From Microbacterium neungamense (GTDB taxonomy: Bacteria > Actinomycetota > Actinomycetes > Actinomycetales > Microbacteriaceae), in the NCBI RefSeq assembly GCF_024971095.1, contig NZ_CP069717.1, positions 1,178,001 through 1,242,000 of the forward strand: a stretch of 64,000 nt of DNA, written 5' to 3'. The number at the start of each line of letters is the position of its first letter. Within the stretch, counting starts at the first letter, position 1. The notes under the pieces were generated by a model. The model saw only the letters and a list, made by a program, of their open reading frames with translations, did no database searches and had not been told where the DNA came from. A program made the position numbers and the translations under genes. Below, piece by piece: positions 28,122 to 37,010 of the stretch.

Positions 28122-29822
28122 CTACCGGCCGGCGGTGAGCGCGAGCAGCCTCTCCCGCACCTGACGGCGCAGCACCTTGCCGATCAGTGAGCGCGGCAGG
28201 TCGTCGACGACGAAGATCCGCCGCGGCACCTTGTACGGGGTGAGGATCCCGCGGGCGAAGTCCCGGATCGCGTCCACGTCCACCTCGGCATCCGGGGCCA
28301 CCACGACGGCGGCGACGACCTCCTCCCCGGAGTGCTCGCTGGGAAGCCCCACCACTGCGGCATCCGTGACGAGCGGATGCTGACGCAGCGCGTTCTCCAC
28401 CTCGGTGGGCGCGACGTTGAAGCCGCCGGTGATGATGAGCTCCTTGATCCGGTCCACGATCCGCACGAACCCGTGTTCGTCGATCGTGACGATGTCGCCG
28501 GTGCGGAACCACCCGTCCACGAACACCGCCTCGGTCTCCTCGGGTTTGCCGTAGTAGCCGGAGAACACCTGCGGGCCGCGCACGATCAGCTCGCCCGCCG
28601 TCCCCGCCGGCACGTCGACCGTCGGGTTCTCCGGGTCCACCACGCGGCACTCCGTGCCGGGCAGGGGGAGCCCGACGGTGCCTGGTACGCGGTTCTCCGC
28701 GACCGGGTTGGCCATCAGCACGGGGGAGCACTCGCTGAGTCCGTACCCCTCGACGAGGTAGCCGCCGGTCGCCTCCTCGAACGGGACGACGAGCTCGTGC
28801 GGCAGGGCCATCGCCCCGGAGATGGCGATCTCGATGCCGGCGAGGGAGACGCCGTTGCGCCGGGCGGCGGCGAGAAGGCGGTCGGCGATGGGCGGGACGA
28901 GCGGCAGGAACGTCGCCGGGTGCTTCTTCACGACCTCCAGCACGAGATCGGGATCGAACTTCGGGAACAGCACCAGACGCGCACCCATCGACATCGCGAA
29001 GGTCAGGCACAGCGTGAGCCCGTACGCGTGGAACATCGGCAGCACCGCGTACACGACGCAGCCCTCGCCTCTCCGGATCGACGGCACCCACGCCTGCGCC
29101 TGAGCGGCGTTCGCCAGCAGGTTCCGGTGCGTCAGCGCGGCGCCCTTGGGCGTCCCGGTGGTGCCGGAGGTGTACTGGATGATGGCCAGATCGTTGGTCG
29201 CCGGCTTCGGGTGGGACGCCGGCAGGGGCGGGCCGGAGACCACGTCGTCCCACGCGATCGCGCCGCGCACGCGCGCGGTCAGCGCGGCCCTGGCCTCCCG
29301 CGCCTTCGCGACCGGCAGGCGCAGCGCGGCCCGCATGCGCAGCGGCATGGCACGCGTCACGTCGACGGAGATGAGCGTCGACACGGCGAGGTCGGCGGGG
29401 AACTCCTGCACGGTCGCGGCGACCTTGCTCCAGACGATCGCGTGCGCGGCGCCGTGGTCCTCGAACTGCTTGCGCAACTCGCGCGGGGTGTAGAGCGGAT
29501 TGTGCTCGACGACCACCGCGCCCAGCCGCAGCACCGCGTAGAAGGCGATGATGTGCTGCGGGCAGTTCGGCAGCACGATCGCCACGGGATCGCCCGGGCC
29601 GACGCCGAGGTCGCGGAGCCCTGCCGCGGCGCGATCGATGGCCTGCTGCAGCTCGGCGTATGTGGTCTCCGCGCCGAAGAACTGCAGCGCCGTGGCCTGC
29701 GGATAGTCGCGGGCGGATGCGGCGACGATGTCGACGAGGGAGCCGTCGAGAGGCGCGAGGTCCTCGGGAACCCCGGGGGCGTAGCTGGCGGTCCAGGGGC
29801 GCGGGGGATCGAAGACGGTCAC
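28122..29822 (-). CDS. AMP-binding acyl-CoA ligase (long-chain fatty acid-CoA ligase type)
   Basis: 566 residues, ANL superfamily. It activates a carboxylic acid to an acyl-AMP and then a CoA thioester. The phosphate-binding P-loop IQYTSGTTGTPKGAALTH, VEGYGLSECSP, YYGKPEETE with the hinge GDIVTIDEHGF and a C-terminal lysine in LPRSLIGKVLRRQVRE are visible. The length and motifs fit FadD-type enzymes, but specificity cannot be read. Minus strand, GTG with TAGGCT seven bases upstream; likely a single gene transcript. Confidence 0.93.
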   Translation of the reverse strand: MTVFDPPRPWTASYAPGVPEDLAPLDGSLVDIVAASARDYPQATALQFFGAETTYAELQQAIDRAAAGLRDLGVGPGDPVAIVLPNCPQHIIAFYAVLRLGAVVVEHNPLYTPRELRKQFEDHGAAHAIVWSKVAATVQEFPADLAVSTLISVDVTRAMPLRMRAALRLPVAKAREARAALTARVRGAIAWDDVVSGPPLPASHPKPATNDLAIIQYTSGTTGTPKGAALTHRNLLANAAQAQAWVPSIRRGEGCVVYAVLPMFHAYGLTLCLTFAMSMGARLVLFPKFDPDLVLEVVKKHPATFLPLVPPIADRLLAAARRNGVSLAGIEIAISGAMALPHELVVPFEEATGGYLVEGYGLSECSPVLMANPVAENRVPGTVGLPLPGTECRVVDPENPTVDVPAGTAGELIVRGPQVFSGYYGKPEETEAVFVDGWFRTGDIVTIDEHGFVRIVDRIKELIITGGFNVAPTEVENALRQHPLVTDAAVVGLPSEHSGEEVVAAVVVAPDAEVDVDAIRDFARGILTPYKVPRRIFVVDDLPRSLIGKVLRRQVRERLLALTAGR

Positions 29823-29829
29823 GACCTCC

Positions 29830-29835
29830 AGCCTA
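29830..29835 (-). promoter_or_regulatory. -10 of the acyl-CoA ligase gene (TAGGCT)
   Basis: Minus-strand TAGGCT, seven bases before GTG at 29822. Confidence 0.6.
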
Positions 29836-29871
29836 TGTGCGAGGGCACTTACGCCGCCCGCGGCCGAGTGC

Positions 29872-29877
29872 TACCGT
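29872..29877 (+). promoter_or_regulatory. -10 of the RibD-C reductase gene (TACCGT)
   Basis: TACCGT lies 37 bases before the ATG at 29915; the leader holds GGGAGGA. Confidence 0.45.
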
Positions 29878-29914
29878 CGGGTGCGCCGGGAGTCGGGTGC
29901 GCCGGGAGGATGTC

Positions 29915-30514
29915 ATGGGCAGCATCATCGTGGAACAGATCGTCTCCGCCGACGGATACGCCGTCGACGAGCTCGGCGGCATCGACTTCTTCTGGGAGGC
30001 CGACTTCGGCGACGAGTCCGATCCGGCGTCCGAGCAGATGCACCGGCTCGCGCGGGTGGACGCCGTGCTGTTCGGACGCCGCACGTACGAGATGTTCGCC
30101 GCGTACTGGCCGGAGCGCACCGCCGAGGAGGAGGCCGTCGCGACGTACGTGAACGGGCTGCCCAAATACGTGCTGTCGTCCACCCTGGAACGCGCACCGT
30201 GGGGCGAGGGCGAGATCGCCGTGCTCTCGGGAACGGCGACGGATGCCGCGGAGCTGCTGCGCTCCCGTCACGGGGACGTGATCGTGTGGGGCAGCCTCGA
30301 CCTCACCGACGCCCTCTTCTGGGCCGGCCAGGTCGACGTCCTCCGCCTGAGGATCCTGCCGGTCGTGCTCGGCGCCGGCCGATCCTTCGCCCCCGCGGGC
30401 ATGCCGCACCTCCGGCTGGAACTGGATCACACCGAGGCGGGCCCCACCGGCATCGTCACCATCGAGTACCGCGCGGCCGGGGATCGCACCGGAGGGGCGG
30501 CGTCCCTCTCCTAG
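29915..30514 (+). CDS. Dihydrofolate reductase family protein (RibD C-terminal domain type)
   Basis: 199 residues. NADPH-binding fold: IVEQIVSADGYAVD at the N-terminus, DAVLFGRRTYEMFAAYWP, and LRILPVVLGAGRSFAP. This is the standalone RibD-C group, whose substrates are mostly unknown; it is not FolA. GGGAGGA ribosome binding site. Its stop TAG doubles as the first three bases of the gatC -10 hexamer. Confidence 0.88.
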   Translation: MGSIIVEQIVSADGYAVDELGGIDFFWEADFGDESDPASEQMHRLARVDAVLFGRRTYEMFAAYWPERTAEEEAVATYVNGLPKYVLSSTLERAPWGEGEIAVLSGTATDAAELLRSRHGDVIVWGSLDLTDALFWAGQVDVLRLRILPVVLGAGRSFAPAGMPHLRLELDHTEAGPTGIVTIEYRAAGDRTGGAASLS

Positions 30515-30517
30515 ACT
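30512..30517 (+). promoter_or_regulatory. -10 of gatC (TAGACT), overlapping the previous stop codon
   Basis: TAGACT at 30512-30517; TAG at 30512-30514 is the stop of the previous gene. Six bases later is GTG at 30524. Confidence 0.75.
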
Positions 30518-30523
30518 GGGGTG

Positions 30524-30823
30524 GTGTCTGAAATCACCCCCGATCTCGTGCGCCATCTCGGCGTGCTCGCGCGCATCAAGCTCACCGACGACGAGGTGAC
30601 ACAGCTGACCGGTCAGCTCGACGTCATCGTCGACAACATCGCGAAGGTGTCGCAGGTCGCCACCCCCGACGTCGTCGCGACCAGTCACCCGATCGCGATG
30701 CACAACGTGTTCCGGCCGGACGTCGTGGGTCGGACGCTGACGCAGGATCAGGCGCTGCAGAACGCACCGGATGCGGCGGAGGGCCGGTTCCGCGTCACCG
30801 CGATCCTGGGGGAGGAGCAGTGA
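30524..30823 (+). CDS. gatC: Asp-tRNA(Asn)/Glu-tRNA(Gln) amidotransferase subunit C
   Basis: 99 residues. GatC stabilises the GatCAB complex that amidates misacylated Glu-tRNA(Gln) or Asp-tRNA(Asn). Helical protein with [17 protein letters not shown] and [14 protein letters not shown]. Two GTG codons, 30521 and 30524, are adjacent; the -10 spacing favours 30524. It overlaps gatA by four bases. Confidence 0.95.
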   Translation: MSEITPDLVRHLGVLARIKLTDDEVTQLTGQLDVIVDNIAKVSQVATPDVVATSHPIAMHNVFRPDVVGRTLTQDQALQNAPDAAEGRFRVTAILGEEQ

Positions 30824-32355
30824 GCGAGCGGGCAGCAGTGAGCGACATCATCCGCCTGAGCGCCGCGGACCTGGCCGACAGGCTCACCGCCGGGGAGATC
30901 TCCAGCGTCGAGGCCACCCAGGCGCACCTCGACCGGATCGCCGAGGTCGACGGCGACGTGCACGCCTTCCTGCACGTCAACGAGCACGCGCCCAACGCCG
31001 CCGCCGAGATCGACCGTCGCCGGGCCGCCGGCGAGCAGCTGGGCGCCCTCGCCGGCGTGCCGCTCGCGATCAAGGACGTGCTCGTCACCACCGATCAGCC
31101 GTCGACGAGCGGTTCGAAGATCCTCGAGGGGTACATGTCGCCCTTCGACGCCACCGTGGTCGCGCGTTCCCGTGCGGCCGGTCTCGTGCCGCTCGGGAAG
31201 ACCAACATGGACGAGTTCGCGATGGGCTCGTCCACCGAGCACTCCGCCTACGGCCCGACCCGCAACCCGTGGGACCTCGAGCGGATCCCCGGCGGCTCCG
31301 GCGGCGGCTCGGCCGCGGCGGTCGCCGCCTTCGAAGCACCTCTCGCCCTCGGCTCCGACACCGGCGGCTCGATCCGCCAGCCCGCGCACGTCACCGGCAC
31401 GGTCGGCGTCAAGCCCACCTACGGCGGCGTCAGCCGCTACGGCGCGATCGCGCTGGCCTCCAGCCTCGACCAGGTCGGACCGGTCACGCGCACCGTGCTC
31501 GACGCCGGTCTGCTGCACGACGTCATCGGCGGGCACGACCCCAAGGACTCCACCTCCCTTCCCGACGCGTGGCCGTCCTTCGCGGACGCCGCGCGCGAGG
31601 GCGCGAGCGGGGAGGTCCTCAAGGGCCTGAAGGTCGGCGTCATCCGTGAGCTCCCCGACTCCGGCTTCCAGCCGGGCGTGGCGGCCTCCTTCCACCAGGC
31701 CCTGACCCTGATGGAGCAGCAGGGCGCCGAGATCGTGGAGATCTCCGCCCCGCACTTCGAGTACGGTGTGGCCGCGTACTACCTCATCCTCCCCGCGGAG
31801 GCCTCGAGCAACCTGGCGAAGTTCGACTCCGTCCGCTTCGGCCTCCGCGTCACCCCGGCCGGCACCCCCACCGTGGAGGACGTCATGTCCGCCACGCGCG
31901 AGGCCGGTTTCGGGCCCGAGGTGAAGCGGCGCATCATCCTCGGCACCTACGCCCTGTCCGCCGGGTACTACGACGCGTACTACGGCAGCGCCCAGAAGGT
32001 GCGCACCCTCATCCAGCAGGACTTCGCGAACGCGTTCGCCGACGTCGACGTCATCGCCACGCCGTCCGCGCCCACCACGGCGTTCCGGCTCGGCGAGCGG
32101 ATCGACGATCCGCTGCAGATGTACCTCAACGACATCACCACCATCCCCGCCAACCTCGCCGGGGTCCCCGGCATCTCGATCCCGTCCGGGCTCGCCGAGG
32201 ATGACGGCCTCCCGGTCGGCATCCAGTTCCTTGCGCCGGCGCGCGAGGACGCCCAGCTGTACCGGGTCGGCGCGGCCCTCGAGGCCGTGCTCACCGATTC
32301 CTGGGGTGGCCTGCTGCTGGACCGAGCCCCGTCGCTCGTGGGAGGGAACCGCTGA
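30820..32355 (+). CDS. gatA: Asp-tRNA(Asn)/Glu-tRNA(Gln) amidotransferase subunit A
   Basis: 511 residues, amidase-signature family. It produces ammonia from glutamine for GatB. The catalytic Lys-Ser-Ser triad is visible: K in LAIKDVL, and the Ser-rich [13 protein letters not shown] with [22 protein letters not shown] ribosome binding site supports the GTG at 30820; an in-frame GTG at 30838 is the alternative. Overlaps gatC and, by one base, gatB. Confidence 0.97.
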   Translation: MSERAAVSDIIRLSAADLADRLTAGEISSVEATQAHLDRIAEVDGDVHAFLHVNEHAPNAAAEIDRRRAAGEQLGALAGVPLAIKDVLVTTDQPSTSGSKILEGYMSPFDATVVARSRAAGLVPLGKTNMDEFAMGSSTEHSAYGPTRNPWDLERIPGGSGGGSAAAVAAFEAPLALGSDTGGSIRQPAHVTGTVGVKPTYGGVSRYGAIALASSLDQVGPVTRTVLDAGLLHDVIGGHDPKDSTSLPDAWPSFADAAREGASGEVLKGLKVGVIRELPDSGFQPGVAASFHQALTLMEQQGAEIVEISAPHFEYGVAAYYLILPAEASSNLAKFDSVRFGLRVTPAGTPTVEDVMSATREAGFGPEVKRRIILGTYALSAGYYDAYYGSAQKVRTLIQQDFANAFADVDVIATPSAPTTAFRLGERIDDPLQMYLNDITTIPANLAGVPGISIPSGLAEDDGLPVGIQFLAPAREDAQLYRVGAALEAVLTDSWGGLLLDRAPSLVGGNR

Positions 32356-33881
32356 TGGCCGCTGCGCTGATGGACTACGACAAGGCGCTCGAGCTGTTCG
32401 AGCCGGTGCTCGGCTTCGAGGTGCACGTCGAGCTGAACACCGAGACCAAGATGTTCTCGGACGCCCCGAACCCGGCCAACGACGCGTACCACGGGGCCGA
32501 GCCGAACACGCTGATCGCCCCGGTCGACCTCGGGCTGCCCGGGTCGCTGCCGGTGGTCAACGAGCAGGCGGTGCGATCCGCGATCAGCCTCGGCCTGGCG
32601 CTGGGCTGCTCGATCGCGGAATCCTGCCGGTTCGCGCGGAAGAACTACTTCTACCCTGACCTCGGCAAGAACTACCAGATCTCCCAGTACGACGAGCCGA
32701 TCGCCTTCGACGGCGCCGTCGAGGTCGAGCTCGAGGACGGCACCCGGGTGACCATCCCGATCGAGCGCGCCCACATGGAGGAGGACGCCGGCAAGCTCAC
32801 CCACATGGGCGGGTCGACCGGCCGCATCCACGGCGCCGAGTACTCACTCGTGGACTACAACCGCGCCGGTGTGCCGCTCGTCGAGATCGTGACCAGGCCG
32901 ATCTTCGGCGCCGAGCACCGCGCCCCCGAGATCGCCAAGGCGTACGTCGCCACGATCCGCGACATCGTGCGCAGCCTCGGCATCTCCGAGGCGCGCCTCG
33001 AGCGCGGCAACCTGCGCTGCGACGCGAACGTCTCCCTGCGCCGTCGCGTCCCCGAGGGGGCGCCGCCCGAGCCGCTCGGCATCCGCACCGAGACGAAGAA
33101 CGTGAACTCGATGCGTTCGGTCGAGCGGGCCGTGCGCTACGAGATCCAGCGTCAGGCGCAGATCCTCGCCGACGGCGGCACGATCGTGCAGGAGACCCGG
33201 CACTGGCACGAGGACACCGGGGTCACCTCCCCGGGCCGTCCGAAGTCGGATGCCGACGACTACCGGTACTTCCCCGAGCCGGACCTGCTGCCCGTGCAGC
33301 CGTCGCGCGAGCTCGTGGAGGAGCTGCGGGCCGCCCTGCCGGAGCAGCCCGTCGCGCGCCGGCGCCGCCTCAAGGCGGACTGGGGCTTCGGCGACATCGA
33401 GTTCCAGGGCGTCGTCAACGCCGGCCTGCTCGACGAGGTCGAGGCGACCGTCGCGGCCGGGGCATCCCCGGCGGCCGCGCGCAAGTGGTGGATGAGTGAG
33501 ATCAGCCGCATCGCCAACGCGCAGGAGACGGATGCCGCCTCGCTGGTCTCCCCGGCCGACGTCGCCGCGCTGCAGAAGCTCGTCGATGCCGGCACGCTCA
33601 CCGACAAGCTCGCCCGGCAGGTGCTCGAGGGCGTCATCGCGGGGGAGGGAACGCCCCAGGAGGTCGTCGACGCCCGCGGGCTCGCCGTCGTCTCGGACGA
33701 CGGGGCGCTCATCGCCGCGATCGACGAGGCCCTCGCCGCGCAGCCGGACGTGCTCGCCAAGATCAAGGACGGCAAGGTGCAGGCGGCGGGCGCCATCATC
33801 GGCGCCGTGATGAAGGCGATGAAGGGCCAGGCGGATGCGGCTCGCGTCCGCGAGCTCATCCTCGACCGCGCCGCCCAGTAG
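32355..33881 (+). CDS. gatB: Asp-tRNA(Asn)/Glu-tRNA(Gln) amidotransferase subunit B
   Basis: 508 residues. GatB phosphorylates and amidates the misacylated t[22 protein letters not shown]-like [43 protein letters not shown] and a C-terminal YqeY-like tail are present. ATG directly overlaps the gatA stop (TGATG), preceded by GGGAGGG. A large inverted repeat follows at 33891-33956. Confidence 0.97.
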   Translation: MAAALMDYDKALELFEPVLGFEVHVELNTETKMFSDAPNPANDAYHGAEPNTLIAPVDLGLPGSLPVVNEQAVRSAISLGLALGCSIAESCRFARKNYFYPDLGKNYQISQYDEPIAFDGAVEVELEDGTRVTIPIERAHMEEDAGKLTHMGGSTGRIHGAEYSLVDYNRAGVPLVEIVTRPIFGAEHRAPEIAKAYVATIRDIVRSLGISEARLERGNLRCDANVSLRRRVPEGAPPEPLGIRTETKNVNSMRSVERAVRYEIQRQAQILADGGTIVQETRHWHEDTGVTSPGRPKSDADDYRYFPEPDLLPVQPSRELVEELRAALPEQPVARRRRLKADWGFGDIEFQGVVNAGLLDEVEATVAAGASPAAARKWWMSEISRIANAQETDAASLVSPADVAALQKLVDAGTLTDKLARQVLEGVIAGEGTPQEVVDARGLAVVSDDGALIAAIDEALAAQPDVLAKIKDGKVQAAGAIIGAVMKAMKGQADAARVRELILDRAAQ

Positions 33882-33890
33882 CTCCCACCC

Positions 33891-33956
33891 GTTTGGGGCG
33901 GGTTCTCGCGTTCGGGGCGGCGGACGACCCCCCGAACATGAAAACCCGCCCCGAAC
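33891..33956 (+). terminator. Nested inverted repeats after gatB
   Basis: An outer 14-bp stem (33891-33904 with 33943-33956, one G-T pair) encloses an 8-bp stem GTTCGGGG/CCCCGAAC (33910-33917 with 33930-33937). It resembles a terminator without a clear U-run. Probably ends the gat transcript before dinB. Confidence 0.65.
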
Positions 33957-33980
33957 GCATGGGGGAGGGAGAATGGCCTG

Positions 33981-35249
33981 ATGGGACGCGGTGACGGATC
34001 GGGGCGCATCGTCTCGCCGCCCGGGGCCGACGACAGCGGCACCGGCATCCTGCACGTCGACATGGACGCGTTCTACGCGGCGGTGGAGGTGCTGCATGAT
34101 CCGTCCCTGCGCGGCCTGCCGCTGATCATCGGATCCCCGGACGGGCGCTCGGTGGTCTCCAGCGCCTCATACGAGGCGCGCCGCTTCGGCGTGCGCTCCG
34201 CCATGCCGGTGTCCCAGGCGCTGCGGCTGTGCCCGACGGCCCGCATCGTCCCGCCCGACTTCTCCCGCTACCACGCCGTGTCCACGCAGGTGATGGCGAT
34301 CTTCGACCAGATCACCCCCGTCGTCGAGCCGCTGTCGATCGACGAGGCGTTCCTCGACGTGCGCGGTGTGCGCCGGCTGTGGGGCAGCCCCGGGCGGATC
34401 GCGGAGCTGATCCGCCGGCGCGTGGCCGACGAGGTCGGCATCACCTGCAGCGTCGGGGTCGCCGCGACCAAGCACGTCGCGAAGATGGCGTCCACGATCG
34501 CCAAGCCGGACGGGATGCTGATCGTCCCCGCGGCCCGGACCCAGGAGTTCCTCGACCCCCGACCGGTGCGCGCGATGTGGGGTGTCGGGCCGAAGGCCGC
34601 CGAGGCGCTCGAGTCCCGCGGCATCCGCTTCATCCGCGACATCCGCACCACATCGCCGTCCGCGCTCGAGCGTGCCGTCGGCCCCGCCCTCGCCGGCAGG
34701 CTGCGGGAGCTGGCGGCCGGGCACGACCCGCGCCGGGTGGAGACCAGCCGGGTCGAGAAGAGCGTCGGGCATGAGGAGACCTTCGACACCGACGTCTCCG
34801 ATCCGGAGTTCCTGCGCTCGGAGCTGCTGCGCCTGGCCGACCGGGTCGCGGCGCGGCTGCGCCGGGCGGAGTGGGAGGCCGGCGGCGTGGCGATCAAGGT
34901 GCGTTTCGCCGACTTCAGCACGGTCAGCAGATCGCACACGCTCCCCGAGCCGACCTCGGTCGGCCAGCGCCTCGGCGAGGTCGCCCGGGGGCTCTTCGAC
35001 GAGATCGCCCGGCGCGACCCGGTCCGCCTCGTCGGGGTGCGTGCGGAACGCCTCCGCCCGGCGGGCGGGGCGCTCGGCCTCTGGGACGACGACGAGGACT
35101 GGCGCCGCGTCGAGGGCGCCCTCGATCGGGCGCGCTCCCGGTTCGGAACCGCCATGGTCACGCGCGCCCGGCACCTCGGCGCAGGCGACGGGCGCGGGGC
35201 GGCACCGCACCCGCGCAGCCCCTCCGATCCGCGCCGAGATCTCGAATGA
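33981..35249 (+). CDS. dinB: DNA polymerase IV (Y-family)
   Basis: 422 residues. Error-prone translesion polymerase. Catalytic carboxylates are in HVDMDAFYAAVE (about 27) and LSIDEAFLDVRG (about 115); the steric-gate region is the F of that first motif. Little-finger domain reads to about 360, followed by a polar tail. ATG at 33981 has a GGGAGGGAG site a little far upstream. It is separated from gatB by the inverted repeat; no LexA box is visible to me. Confidence 0.95.
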   Translation: MGRGDGSGRIVSPPGADDSGTGILHVDMDAFYAAVEVLHDPSLRGLPLIIGSPDGRSVVSSASYEARRFGVRSAMPVSQALRLCPTARIVPPDFSRYHAVSTQVMAIFDQITPVVEPLSIDEAFLDVRGVRRLWGSPGRIAELIRRRVADEVGITCSVGVAATKHVAKMASTIAKPDGMLIVPAARTQEFLDPRPVRAMWGVGPKAAEALESRGIRFIRDIRTTSPSALERAVGPALAGRLRELAAGHDPRRVETSRVEKSVGHEETFDTDVSDPEFLRSELLRLADRVAARLRRAEWEAGGVAIKVRFADFSTVSRSHTLPEPTSVGQRLGEVARGLFDEIARRDPVRLVGVRAERLRPAGGALGLWDDDEDWRRVEGALDRARSRFGTAMVTRARHLGAGDGRGAAPHPRSPSDPRRDLE

Positions 35250-35270
35250 CGGATGCCCCGGCCGGTGGGC

Positions 35271-35276
35271 TAGCGT
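35271..35276 (+). promoter_or_regulatory. -10 (TAGCGT) of the small membrane protein gene
   Basis: TAGCGT then six bases then ATG at 35283. Confidence 0.6.
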
Positions 35277-35282
35277 AGCTGC

Positions 35283-35603
35283 ATGCCTCACATCGCACTC
35301 GAGCTCGGCCGCAGCGCCGCGTCCTTCGGCGTGAAAAGCGCCTACGGTGAACCGCAGCAGGTGGACGGGGCGGAGTTCACGCCCGTCGCGCTCACGCTGA
35401 CCGGCTTCGGCGGAGGCAACATGGACGACTCCGCCGGCGGCGGAGGAGGCGGCGGAGTCGCCATCCCGCTCGGCGTGTACGTCCGTCGTGAGGAGGGGCT
35501 GCGCTTCGAGCCGAACTTCGTGTCGCTGCTTGCCGTGGCGACGCCGTTCGTCTGGATCGCCGGCCGCGCGCTGAGCCGCATCATCCGTGCCCTCAAGAAG
35601 TGA
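35283..35603 (+). CDS. Small glycine-rich membrane protein of unknown function
   Basis: 106 residues; not recognised. MPHIALELGRSAASFGVKSAYGEPQQVDG is followed by a run of eight glycines-rich residues (DSAGGGGGGG, about 50-58), a beta-like stretch, then one hydrophobic segment (SLLAVATPFVWIAGRAL) and a basic end (IIRALKK). Likely membrane-anchored by one C-terminal helix. Leaderless start. Its stop overlaps the start of the following kinase gene by 17 bases. Confidence 0.7.
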   Translation: MPHIALELGRSAASFGVKSAYGEPQQVDGAEFTPVALTLTGFGGGNMDDSAGGGGGGGVAIPLGVYVRREEGLRFEPNFVSLLAVATPFVWIAGRALSRIIRALKK

Positions 35604-36168
35604 CGACCCGGTCGCGGCGGCGATCGCCGCGGGCGTGGCACGGCTGCGCGAGGCCGTCCGCGAGGTCGCGGCCTCGAACCCGGTCGTCCTGATCGACGGC
35701 CGCAGCGGCGCGTGCAAGACGACCATCGCCCGTGTGCTGGTGCGGGAGTGGCCGCTGCAGACAGCGCCGCAGCTCGTGGCTCTGGACTCGATCTACCCCG
35801 GCTGGGACGGCCTCGCCGAGGGGGTGGAGACGGCGCGGGAGCGCATCCTCCGTCCGCATGCGCGCGGCCTCCTCGGCACCTGGCAGCGCTTCGACTGGGA
35901 GGCCGGGGAGTACGCGGAGAGCCACGCGGTGAATCCTGCGCTCGGGCTGATCGTGGAGGGGTGCGGGGCGCTCACGACAGCGACCGCACGCCTGGCGGAC
36001 GTCCGCGTCTGGGTGGACTCACCCGAGCCGAGTCGCCGGCACCGCGCGCTCGGGCGCGACGGGGACGCGTTCCGGCCGCATTGGGACCGCTGGGCGGCGC
36101 AGGAGCGGGCGCACATCGCCCGTCACGACCCGGTGGCGCTCGCAGACGTCGTGATCCCCATCCCCTGA
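35587..36168 (+). CDS. P-loop NTPase, uridine/nucleoside-kinase-like, with altered Walker A
   Basis: 193 residues. LIDGRSGACKTTIARVL (about 34-50) is a Walker A in which the Gly before the catalytic Lys is Cys (C43), followed by K44-T-T. LDSIYPGWDGL and GLIVEGCGALTTA resemble the substrate-side motifs of actinobacterial ATP-binding proteins of the AAA/uridine kinase type. No signal peptide. Likely a small-molecule kinase, but the substrate is unknown and activity may be reduced by the Gly-to-Cys change. Confidence 0.75.
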   Translation: MPSRSDDPVAAAIAAGVARLREAVREVAASNPVVLIDGRSGACKTTIARVLVREWPLQTAPQLVALDSIYPGWDGLAEGVETARERILRPHARGLLGTWQRFDWEAGEYAESHAVNPALGLIVEGCGALTTATARLADVRVWVDSPEPSRRHRALGRDGDAFRPHWDRWAAQERAHIARHDPVALADVVIPIP

Positions 36169-36172
36169 GGTG

Positions 36173-36676
36173 TCAGGGCCGCTCCGGCGGCGCGTCCTGC
36201 TCGTCCGCGACGCGGATCAGCCCGTCCAGGCGGTAGCCGAGCCAGTCGTACACGGCGAACCGCGGGTCGTCGGGGTGATGCTCATCGGACTCGTCGACAC
36301 CGAGCCGGGACGCCATCACCAGGCGCATCGCGGTCAAGGTGCGCAACCACGCGTCGAGGTCGTCCACCCGGATCACCACGTCGCGCGGAGCCAGCACCGC
36401 GTCGTCATCGTCGTCGTCCTCGATGCGGAAGCCGTCCAGCGCGGCGCGCACCACGCGGGCGTCCCCCGCCCGCCGGTCCAGCAGCTCCCGCCGGGTCAGC
36501 TCCGAGTACGTGGCGGCGGCGTCGCGGTCCTCCGGGTAGGCGTCCGGGGTCAGGCGAGCGAGCCCGGCGTCCTCGGGCGCCTCCTCGTCGAGCAGCATCC
36601 GGAACTCGTCCACGAGCCGCGCCAGGTGCACGCCCTCGATGAGCGCCAGCGGCAGCAGGATCACGCGGTCGTCCAT
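36173..36676 (-). CDS. DUF2017 family protein
   Basis: 167 residues from the ATG at 36676, where GGAAGG precedes it. Acidic, alpha-helical; no motif that tells a reaction. In actinobacteria DUF2017 genes sit beside clpS, as here, 25 bases downstream, so a link to ClpP proteolysis is an inference from position. Longer frame upstream overlaps clpS and is rejected. Convergent with the kinase gene. Confidence 0.85.
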   Translation of the reverse strand: MDDRVILLPLALIEGVHLARLVDEFRMLLDEEAPEDAGLARLTPDAYPEDRDAAATYSELTRRELLDRRAGDARVVRAALDGFRIEDDDDDDAVLAPRDVVIRVDDLDAWLRTLTAMRLVMASRLGVDESDEHHPDDPRFAVYDWLGYRLDGLIRVADEQDAPPERP

Positions 36677-36701
36677 GTCTCGGTTCCTTCCCCGGGCGTG
36701 C

Positions 36702-37010
36702 TCACAGCGGCGCCTTCCGCACGGTCGCCCACAGGCCATAGTCGTGCATGGCACGGGCGTGGGTCTCCATCGTCTCCCGCGGCCCGGTCGCGACCACGGC
36801 GTGCCCCTCGTGGTGCACGGCGAGCATTAGGCGCGTGGCGTGCTCCCGCGAGTACCCGAAGTAGGTGCGGAAGACCCGCACGACGTAGCTCATCAGGTTC
36901 ACCGGGTCGTTCCACACCACGACCTGCCACGGTTCGAGCGGAGCGGCGGTGAGATCGACGGCCTCGTCGACGTCCTCGTCAACCTCAGGGGCGGCGAAGG
37001 GCGCGCTCAT
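36702..37010 (-). CDS. clpS: ATP-dependent Clp protease adaptor ClpS
   Basis: 102 residues. ClpS binds N-degron substrates and delivers them to ClpC/ClpA-ClpP. The core WQVVVWNDPVNLMSYVVRVF and FGYSREHATRLMLAVHHEGHAVV are diagnostic; the ND and H residues form the N-degron pocket. The ATG at 37010 overlaps the stop of the upstream GNAT-metallopeptidase gene by four bases, so I prefer it to the GTG at 37016. Confidence 0.95.
   Translation of the reverse strand: MSAPFAAPEVDEDVDEAVDLTAAPLEPWQVVVWNDPVNLMSYVVRVFRTYFGYSREHATRLMLAVHHEGHAVVATGPRETMETHARAMHDYGLWATVRKAPL

Noticed and set aside
30521..30523. First GTG of the double GTGGTG as gatC start
   Set aside because: Only three bases from TAGACT; the second GTG at 30524 has the normal spacing.
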